Shown here one piece after another: positions 7,400 to 12,107 of a DNA stretch of 12,107 nt; position 1 is the first letter of the stretch; each line of letters starts with the position of its first letter. This stretch comes from DATAEK01 sp036258055 (GTDB taxonomy: Bacteria; Acidobacteriota; Vicinamibacteria; Vicinamibacterales; 2-12-FULL-66-21). The stretch lies in assembly GCA_036258055.1 (NCBI GenBank), contig DATAEK010000052.1, positions 1-12,107 of the forward strand. Direction: 5' to 3'. The translations under genes were made by a program, and so were the position numbers. Below the pieces are notes generated by a model. It was not told the DNA's origin. It made no database searches and was given only the letters and a program-made list of their open reading frames with translations.

Positions 7400-7429
7400 A
7401 TTCTAGAGGGATCCGGGGCGAATCGTCAT
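7400..7429 (-). promoter_or_regulatory. Candidate sigma-70 promoter for the FGE-permease pair
   Basis: On the minus strand, ATGACG (7424-7429) and TAGAAT (7400-7405) are separated by 18 bp, matching the -35 and -10 consensus at 4 of 6 and 5 of 6 positions. Transcription would start near 7393, giving a leader of about 36 bases before the ATG. It is the best match in the 133-bp gap between the regulator and FGE. Whether an acidobacterial sigma factor uses it is not known from sequence. Confidence 0.4.
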
Positions 7430-7490
7430 TTCGCTCGAACCACACGGCACGAAATATCGCGGGCGCGTGGCACGCACGCGCGGCGATCGT

Positions 7491-9020
7491 TCAGGCCAGG
7501 CGCGCCCGGCGCTCTTCGACGCGTGCCAGCCGCCCGGCGGACCGCAGATGCTGGGTAAACGGCGTACGGTCCGCGACGATCTCGGCGTACAGCGCGTGGC
7601 GAAAGCGGTAGGTGGTGGCGCGGCCCGGCTGCTGACGTGCATCAGCTGTCGATCGGATGACCCGGCCCCGGCTGGCCAGCGGGTCGAGGACGTGCTTCAC
7701 TCGAACGACGTCGAGATCTCCGGCGATCGCGACGGCAGACGAGGTGAACTCCAGGCCGACGGCGCAGGCCGCTTCGAGCACGCCACGCTCGTCCACGCCG
7801 AGCCGGTCAATCTCCCCGGCGAACAGATCCCGCACTATCTCGGGCACAGCGCCCGCAAGCACGTCAAGCGGGCTGTCGCAGCGCCAGCGTTCAGCCGTGT
7901 GTCTGACCAGACCGCGCGCGACGAGGCCGTCGACCGCCGTCGACATCAGCCGTGGGTTGCCGCCGGTGACCTCGTGCAGAATCGGCGCGAAGTCCGTGAG
8001 GCACCCGCGGCCGAATCGCGCGTCGACGTAACGAGTGCACTGGTCGACTGAAAGCGGCCCGAGTTCGAGGACCACGCACGACGGCGCCGTCTTCATGTAG
8101 GAAGCGAGCCGTGCCACGCTGGCCGACGCGCGCGTGCCGTCGTGCTCACACGTCGTGCCGATCAGCAGCCACCTCCCGGATCCGCTCTCCTGTGACAGTG
8201 CCGCAAAGGCCGCAACGGTCGCATCATCTCCCCATTGGAGATCTTCGATGACGAGTATGAGCGGCACCTCACGGGTCAGGGCTTTGAGCACATCCAACAG
8301 CTGGCGATACAGCGGAACCGCGGGTTGGGCAGACGCCGGAGCACGGCTCTGAAGCTCGGGAATCTGTGCGAGCCACGACGGCGCGTGATCGGCAAGAGCG
8401 CGCCAGACCAGGGACGGCTGCCGCGCGGCGAGCTGACGGAGCGCATCGAGAAACGGCTGAAGCGAATGGCGGCCGTCCGCGGAGTGTTCGCTGCAGCGTC
8501 CCGCCACGGCACGCACTGGAACCGCGGCAGCGACGGCGCGAGTGAAGATGTCGCATAGCGCGGTCTTGCCGCTGCCATGTTCACCGGTCACGAGGATGGT
8601 TCCGCTCTGCCCCGCTCGCGCCGCGTCGACGGCCTCGCCCATCGCCGCGAGCTCGGGCACCCGGATGATGTAATGCGGCAGTTCCTCCCGCGCGTCCGGC
8701 AACGCCTGCGGCGTGCAATCGGTCGTGCCGGCAATGAACGCGTAGCCACGGCCGCTTTCGCTTCTGATGAACCTCGGATTCCGCGCGTCGTCTCGGAGCG
8801 TCTGTCGAATCTCGTGGACCAGCACCTTGATGTTGTCGGGATGGACGTGAGTGTCCGGCCAGACGCTCGATAGGATCGTGGTCTTGGCCACCCACTTTCC
8901 CTGCGCCCGTATGAGACAGGCAAGCAGATCTCCGGCTTTGCGGGTCAGCGGCAGCAGATCCTGTTCGCGCCAAAGCATGCGCTCGGCCTCATCGAACCGG
9001 AAAGGAGCGAAGTACATCAT
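7491..9020 (-). CDS. OmpR-type winged-helix / AAA ATPase transcriptional regulator, short form
   Basis: A 509-residue predicted regulator. Residues 1-98 are an OmpR/PhoB-type DNA-binding winged helix: LTRKAGDLLACLIRAQGKWV, then VWPDTHVHPDNIKVLVHEIR (recognition helix region) and the wing RFIRSESGRGYAF. Residues about 120-470 are an AAA/NTPase module with Walker A GEHGSGKT (146-153) and Walker B LILVIEDLQWGD (254-265), as in AAA_16/MalT-like signal-transducing ATPases. Proteins of this plan normally continue with several hundred residues of tetratricopeptide-like repeats that sense a ligand or partner; this one stops about 40 residues after the YRFRHALYAEIV helix, and the 133 bp beyond has no room for them. 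A short natural form or a loss of the C-terminus both fit. The doubled ATG at 9020/9017 has only a weak GAAGG upstream. It lies 157 bp behind the response regulator on the same strand. Confidence 0.85.
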   Translation of the reverse strand: MMYFAPFRFDEAERMLWREQDLLPLTRKAGDLLACLIRAQGKWVAKTTILSSVWPDTHVHPDNIKVLVHEIRQTLRDDARNPRFIRSESGRGYAFIAGTTDCTPQALPDAREELPHYIIRVPELAAMGEAVDAARAGQSGTILVTGEHGSGKTALCDIFTRAVAAAVPVRAVAGRCSEHSADGRHSLQPFLDALRQLAARQPSLVWRALADHAPSWLAQIPELQSRAPASAQPAVPLYRQLLDVLKALTREVPLILVIEDLQWGDDATVAAFAALSQESGSGRWLLIGTTCEHDGTRASASVARLASYMKTAPSCVVLELGPLSVDQCTRYVDARFGRGCLTDFAPILHEVTGGNPRLMSTAVDGLVARGLVRHTAERWRCDSPLDVLAGAVPEIVRDLFAGEIDRLGVDERGVLEAACAVGLEFTSSAVAIAGDLDVVRVKHVLDPLASRGRVIRSTADARQQPGRATTYRFRHALYAEIVADRTPFTQHLRSAGRLARVEERRARLA

Positions 9021-9084
9021 GGCGCACGCCTTCTTTCGGAGAACTTACGGCGACCACGGTATTTCGAGGAGTTTGGCGAAATCC

Positions 9085-9124
9085 ATAGGACCAAGGTGCG
9101 TATGGCCGTGGCCTTTGGTCCAAT
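9085..9124. promoter_or_regulatory. Inverted repeat upstream of the winged-helix/AAA gene
   Basis: GGACCAA (9088-9094) is complementary to TTGGTCC (9115-9121), extended inward by GG/CC after one bulged T. It lies 68-101 bases upstream of the regulator start in a noticeably AT-richer gap. It could be an operator for self-regulation or a leader hairpin. No T-run follows, so a terminator is unlikely. Confidence 0.4.
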
Positions 9125-9177
9125 AGCCTCTTTTAGTACGGCTTTGACTTCTGACTTGCTGAGTTTAGAGCTCAGAA

Positions 9178-9807
9178 TCAGCTGAGCTTGGTGAGTTGGA
9201 GTCGGTCGGCCATTCGAACCAGCGCCGCTACCGAGTCGGCCCCCATCTTGTGCATCACCTGTGCGCGGTGGACTTTGACCGTCTTCTCCGCCGTTCCCAG
9301 AAGAGCGGCGATCTGCTTGTTCAGAAGGCCCGTGACCACGAGACCCATTACTTCACGCTCGCGTAACGTGAGCGTGTCGAACCGGTGCTGAATGCGATCG
9401 TGCTCCTCACGCGCACGCCGGAGCGTACCGTCCCTTTCGAGCGCCTGTTGCACGGCGTCGAGGAGCGATTGATCGTCGAAGGGCTTGGTCAGGACTTCAA
9501 TCGCGCCTGCCTTCATCGCCCGGACCGTCAAGGGCACGTCGGCGTGGGCGGTCACGAAAATGATCGGAATCTCGTGCCCGGCGGCCTTCAGCAGGCGCTG
9601 AAGGTCCAGCCCGCTCGGCCCAGGCATCCGCACGTCGAGCAGGACGCAGCCGGAGACGCCGACCTCGGCGCGCTTGAGGAACTCCGTCGCCGTTCCAAAC
9701 GCCTCGCAGGAGTGACCCACCGATTCCAGGAGCCGGCGGAGGGCAGTCCGAACGGACGGATCGTCGTCGACAATGAACACCGTAGCTTGCTGATCGGTCT
9801 CGCTCAT
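9178..9807 (-). CDS. FixJ/NarL-family response regulator
   Basis: A 209-residue two-component regulator. The receiver domain (about 8-125) has the acidic pocket VDDD (D14-D16), phospho-acceptor Asp58 in LLDVRMPG, Thr86 in FVTAHAD and Lys108 in LTKPF, all intact. A linker rich in charged residues (126-143) leads to a LuxR-type helix-turn-helix (about 144-205: LTLREREVMGLVVTGLLNKQIAALLGTAEKTVKVHRAQVM). This is the FixJ/TtrR/NodW arrangement, in which phosphorylation frees the DNA-binding domain. The frame stays open to 10059, but I start at the ATG at 9807 because the upstream residues are unlike any receiver and a promoter candidate lies at 9958-9986, inside the longer frame. The Shine-Dalgarno match is poor. 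No histidine kinase is nearby; the winged-helix/AAA regulator downstream is its only regulatory neighbour. Confidence 0.93.
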   Translation of the reverse strand: MSETDQQATVFIVDDDPSVRTALRRLLESVGHSCEAFGTATEFLKRAEVGVSGCVLLDVRMPGPSGLDLQRLLKAAGHEIPIIFVTAHADVPLTVRAMKAGAIEVLTKPFDDQSLLDAVQQALERDGTLRRAREEHDRIQHRFDTLTLREREVMGLVVTGLLNKQIAALLGTAEKTVKVHRAQVMHKMGADSVAALVRMADRLQLTKLS

Positions 9808-10248
9808 GGAAAGCGGGTGCGGCGTCAGGGTTGTACCCGGGCCGGCGGCTCCTCGAGTCACGCCCGCATGGCTTCCCTCCGAAAACCGCGGGGGCCTTTT
9901 GTCACGCTCGCGTCGCAGCTCAGTCGACCACGCGAGCCGATCTCTGAGTGACTCGATGATATATGCGCTCGCCACGGCCCGTCCAAACCGTTTATTGGGT
10001 GCCACCGACCAGCTTGATGGTGGGCTGCCGGTTGGGTTGCGGAGTTCTGCCTTCCCCATCTGGACGATCGCCCGTTCCGTGGCGCCCGCGACACTCCGTG
10101 GAGATGAACGGTTCGCCGTGCTTCATCTGCGGCCAATCCGCGTTTTCTCGGGGTACACTGCTTGCTCGGCTCGTTGACGCCAGGTCAGTCGTCGGGCGAG
10201 TCTGTGCGGCGGCTGATGCTCGCGTGTTCTGGAACTTCAGGAGGAATC
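9808..10248. other. Divergent intergenic region (441 bp)
   Basis: It separates the minus-strand response regulator from the plus-strand secreted protein. It holds the minus-strand promoter candidate at 9958-9986. For the plus strand, TACACT (10154-10159) could be a -10 element but has no good -35 partner, and TTGACG (10174-10179) has no good -10. No RNA gene or convincing coding region is seen; both flanking frames stay open into the gap only because stop codons are rare at this GC content. Confidence 0.5.
9958..9986 (-). promoter_or_regulatory. Candidate promoter for the response regulator
   Basis: On the minus strand, TTGGAC (9981-9986), 17 bp, then TATATC (9958-9963) within the most AT-rich patch of the gap. 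Predicted transcription starts near 9951, leaving a leader of about 145 bases before the ATG at 9807. Confidence 0.35.
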
Positions 10249-10815
10249 ATGACCCGACAAGTGCTTCTCTGCGCCGCGTTGATGGTCGGCGTCGCATCCG
10301 TGAGTTACGCCGCCTCTCGGCAGGCGACCCCCGCGCCGATCACGAAGGCAGCCACGGCTACGGCGACGGTCACGATTCAGGCGATCGACTCGACGGCCCG
10401 TCTGATCACGATCAAGAACGACGCGGACGGCACAGAAGACATCATCCACGCCGGCCCCGAGGTCAAGCGATTCGACCAGCTGAAGGTCGGCGACAAGGTC
10501 AACATCCGGTACTACGAGTCACTGGTGATGCAGCTGCGCAAACCTGGTGAGGCGTCGACCCCGGCGAAGGACGTCTCACAGACCACGCCGACCACCGGCA
10601 ATGTGGGAACGACGATCGCGCGCCAGCAGACGACGACAGTGTCGGTCGTCGCGGTCGACCCGTCGGTCCCGTCGATCACGGTGAAAACCGCGGACGGCCA
10701 CACGATCACGCGCAAGGTCCAGGATGCGAAGAACCTGCAGGGCGTGAGCCCCGGCGACAAGATCGATCTGACTTACACGCAGGCGGCATTGATCGACGTC
10801 TTGCCCGCGAAGTGA
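10249..10815 (+). CDS. Secreted protein with two tandem small beta-rich repeats
   Basis: A 188-residue exported protein of unknown function. The signal peptide is MTRQVLLCAALMVGVASVSYA with cleavage after Ala21. The mature part has two related units: about 38-97 (ATVTIQAIDSTARLITIKN ... FDQLKVGDKVNIRYYESLVM) and 128-184 (TTTVSVVAVDPSVPSITVKT ... LQGVSPGDKIDLTYTQAALI), joined by a Thr/Pro/Ala-rich linker. Each unit follows the plan VxAIDxxxxxITVKxxDG...V...GDKxxxxYxxA, a short beta-barrel-like pattern similar to DUF5666-type periplasmic domains. No cysteine remains after cleavage and there is no metal or catalytic motif. The ATG at 10249 is chosen over the upstream in-frame ATG at 10162 because AGGAGGA (10239-10245) sits just before it and it begins the signal peptide. 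Transcribed alone as far as can be seen. Confidence 0.82.
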   Translation: MTRQVLLCAALMVGVASVSYAASRQATPAPITKAATATATVTIQAIDSTARLITIKNDADGTEDIIHAGPEVKRFDQLKVGDKVNIRYYESLVMQLRKPGEASTPAKDVSQTTPTTGNVGTTIARQQTTTVSVVAVDPSVPSITVKTADGHTITRKVQDAKNLQGVSPGDKIDLTYTQAALIDVLPAK

Positions 10816-10910
10816 CGTCGCCGCGCGGGGCGGGTACCGGTCGCGTTCGCTGACGGAGCCGGCCCGCCGCCCCTTCATAATGCGTGTGCGCGCGATCACC
10901 TCGCGACGTT

Positions 10911-10944
10911 CGTCAGGGCCCGATGACTCGCATCGGGCCTGACG
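10911..10944. repeat. Strong stem-loop, 14 bp with one bulged base
   Basis: CGTCAGGGCCCGATG (10911-10925) pairs along its length with CATCGGGCCTGACG (10931-10944) around the loop ACTCG, leaving one extra G in the left arm. The right arm runs straight into the reading frame of the DUF481-like remnant. The downstream base run is not T-rich, so this is either an unusual terminator, a leader hairpin or an inverted-repeat scar. Confidence 0.75.
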
Positions 10945-11076
10945 CTCGTCTCGATCCTCGGTGTTCCCTCCGCTCCGGCCGAAGCCGCGCGAACCGACGT
11001 CATCGTGCTCAACAACGATGACCGCGTCACGGGCGAGGTGAAGGTCTTCGAGCGCGGCCGCCTGAGCTCTTGGACA
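10923..11076 (+). pseudogene. 5' remnant of a DUF481-like exported protein gene
   Basis: One frame reads a signal-like segment TLVSILGVPSAPAEAA (from 10942) followed by RTDVIVLNNDDRVTGEVK (10990-11043) and VFERGRLS. This is very like the start of DUF481/YdiY-type outer-membrane proteins, which begin with a signal peptide and a T/D-V-V-L-NGD-R-TGE-hK motif. There is no start codon in this frame: the ATG at 10923 is one base out of phase, and removing a single G from the run at 10935-10937 would give MTRIGLTLVSIL, a good signal start. After RGRLS the similarity fades within about ten residues and the rest of the roughly 250-350-residue protein is missing. So I read it as frameshifted and truncated. 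The match to DUF481 rests on recall of the motif, not on a search. Confidence 0.5.
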
Positions 11077-11275
11077 TCCTCCTCCGGCTCTCTGAATCAA
11101 CGGCGGCTGCTCGCGCGTGGTCGTGGTTCCACGATCCGTCGCGCTCGATCCGCAAAAGCATCACACGCGCCGCCGTGGGCGCGTGCGAATCGCGGCAAGC
11201 TCTTTGCTGCCGCCCCGCACGACTCGCCCGACGAGTCAGCCGTGTCGAGGTGTCGACGAAAGGAACACCGGCAAG

Positions 11276-12088
11276 ATGACGTCACATCGAAGCCAGTCCC
11301 TCATCGCCGCGTTGATCGTCTCGATCGGCGCGTGGCTGACGACCGGCGCCACCGGCCAGGATCCACTGCCCTCCTGGAACGACACCGCCGCCAAGCGCGC
11401 GATCGCGGGCTTCGTGGACCGCGTCGTGAAGAATGGCGGACCCGACTACGTCGCGCCGGCGGAACGGATTGCGGTGTTCGACAACGACGGCACGCTGTGG
11501 TGCGAGCAGCCGATGTACGTCCAGCTCGCCTTCGCGCTGGACCGCGTGAAGGCGCTGGCGCCGCAGCATCCGGACTGGAAGACGACCGAGCCGTTCGCGT
11601 CGATGCTCAAAGGCGATCTCAAGAGCGCGAACGGCTTCAAAACCTTCGTCGTGTCGGGCGGCGGCATCGATTGCATGAGGCCCTGGACGGAAAAGACCTA
11701 CGGCATTCCGCCGGAGCAGGTGCTCGGCAGCGCGGCAAAGACGACCTTCGAGATGCGGGACGGAAAGCCGGTGCTGCTGCGGCAGCCGGGAGTGGACGTG
11801 ATCGACGACAAGCAGGGCAAACCGATCAACATCCACAAGGTGATCGGCCGGCGGCCGATTTTCGCGTTCGGCAACTCGGACGGCGATCAGCAGATGCTCG
11901 AATGGACGGCGGCGGGCTCCGGCGCACGATTCATGGGACTCGTGCATCACACAGACGCTGCGCGCGAATTCGAGTACGATCGCCGGTCATCGATTGGGAA
12001 ACTGGACGCGGCCCTCGACGAAGCCACTTCCAAGAAATGGACGGTCGTCAGTATGAAGGACGACTGGAATCGCATCTTCCCGCAGTGA
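11276..12088 (+). CDS. Exported HAD-superfamily phosphatase, cap region apparently deleted
   Basis: A 270-residue HAD hydrolase with a signal peptide (SLIAALIVSIGAWLTTGATG, cleavage near 28). Motif I is AVFDNDGTLWCEQ (nucleophile Asp69, acid/base Asp71), motif II VVSGGG (Ser127), motif III probably Lys188, and motif IV FGNSDGDQQML (Asp202, Asp204), so the catalytic core is complete. Expected activity is phosphate-monoester hydrolysis outside the cytoplasm; substrate unknown. Relatives I recall from Alphaproteobacteria and Acidobacteria are about 330-340 residues and have some 60 residues (helical, containing a THAGMT-like motif) between the GDLK and ANGFKTF segments. Here these are adjacent (GDLKSANGFKTF, 113-124), so that part of the cap is absent, in frame. 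The ATG at 11276 starts the signal peptide; AAAGGA lies 11 bases upstream. The frame is open further upstream without coding character. Confidence 0.88.
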   Translation: MTSHRSQSLIAALIVSIGAWLTTGATGQDPLPSWNDTAAKRAIAGFVDRVVKNGGPDYVAPAERIAVFDNDGTLWCEQPMYVQLAFALDRVKALAPQHPDWKTTEPFASMLKGDLKSANGFKTFVVSGGGIDCMRPWTEKTYGIPPEQVLGSAAKTTFEMRDGKPVLLRQPGVDVIDDKQGKPINIHKVIGRRPIFAFGNSDGDQQMLEWTAAGSGARFMGLVHHTDAAREFEYDRRSSIGKLDAALDEATSKKWTVVSMKDDWNRIFPQ

Positions 12089-12097
12089 CGAGTGTGA

Positions 12098-12107
12098 GAG
12101 AGGAGAG
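12098..12107 (+). promoter_or_regulatory. Purine-rich end of window, possible ribosome-binding site of a next gene
   Basis: The last bases, GAGAGGAGAG, resemble a Shine-Dalgarno sequence 10 to 19 bases after the phosphatase stop. The gene it might serve lies outside the window. Confidence 0.25.

Larger units (their letters stand above)
10816..11275. other. 460-bp gap with stem-loops and a gene remnant
   Basis: After the secreted protein, GGGGCGGG (10827-10834) can pair loosely with CCCGC-CG-CCCC (10863-10873), a possible weak terminator. CATAAT at 10876-10881 resembles a -10 box, but the nearest -35-like CTGACG (10850) is 20 bp away. The strong stem-loop at 10911-10944 and the DUF481-like remnant are listed separately. 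From about 11075 to 11275 no gene is recognised; a 6-bp hairpin (GACTCG/CGAGTC, 11221-11237) precedes the phosphatase gene. Confidence 0.5.

Noticed and set aside
9808..10059. 84-residue N-terminal extension of the response regulator
   Set aside because: It has no receiver-like sequence, starts upstream of the promoter candidate, and the receiver domain begins normally just after the ATG at 9807.
11070..11275. Short plus-strand frames before the HAD phosphatase
   Set aside because: No recognised motif, no good ribosome-binding site and Arg/Ser-rich composition; treated as intergenic.

Overview
The window is GC-rich throughout and looks like chromosomal DNA from an acidobacterium, probably of the Vicinamibacteria type. 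The best single clue is an 817-residue permease of the acidobacterial duplicated orphan permease (ADOP) kind, with two FtsX/MacB halves and no ATPase gene beside it. A winged-helix/AAA regulator and GC-rich intergenic repeats fit the same group. This taxonomic call is inference from gene families; there is no rRNA gene here.

Layout. Bases 1-374 are a non-coding array of imperfect repeats containing a recurrent GGGG-GTGGGG-CCCC hairpin core with different outer stems. Bases 375-3803 (plus strand) hold a Sco-type copper chaperone lipoprotein, a second lipoprotein with a CPTC heavy-metal-associated-like domain (11 bp apart, surely one transcript), and, after 103 bp, a secreted beta-propeller protein in which I count twelve blade repeats. 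A heptamer tandem repeat and a perfect 8-bp hairpin (3812-3870) separate this block from four minus-strand genes. Read 5' to 3' on the minus strand (right to left) these are: a FixJ-type response regulator (9807-9178), a winged-helix/AAA ATPase regulator without the usual C-terminal repeat region (9020-7491), a formylglycine-generating enzyme (FGE) with both copper-binding cysteines (7357-6365), and the ADOP permease (6325-3872). FGE and permease are 39 bp apart and probably co-transcribed from a promoter candidate at 7400-7429. From 10249 the plus strand resumes with a secreted protein made of two copies of a small beta-rich repeat, a 460-bp gap holding a strong stem-loop and the degraded 5' end of a DUF481-like outer-membrane-protein gene, and an exported HAD phosphatase that seems to have lost about 60 residues of its cap region.

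How the genes may work together. The Sco and CPTC lipoproteins make a plausible copper-delivery pair for cytochrome oxidase or another exported copper site. FGE also needs copper, but it is on the other strand, lacks a signal peptide, and there is no sulfatase in the window, so any link is speculative. The response regulator has no kinase partner here. I see no CRISPR array, tRNA, rRNA, phage gene, transposase or obvious defence system. The points most worth following are the hairpin array with compensating stems, the cap-deleted HAD phosphatase, the DUF481-like remnant with its stem-loop, the twelve-blade propeller and the shortened regulator.
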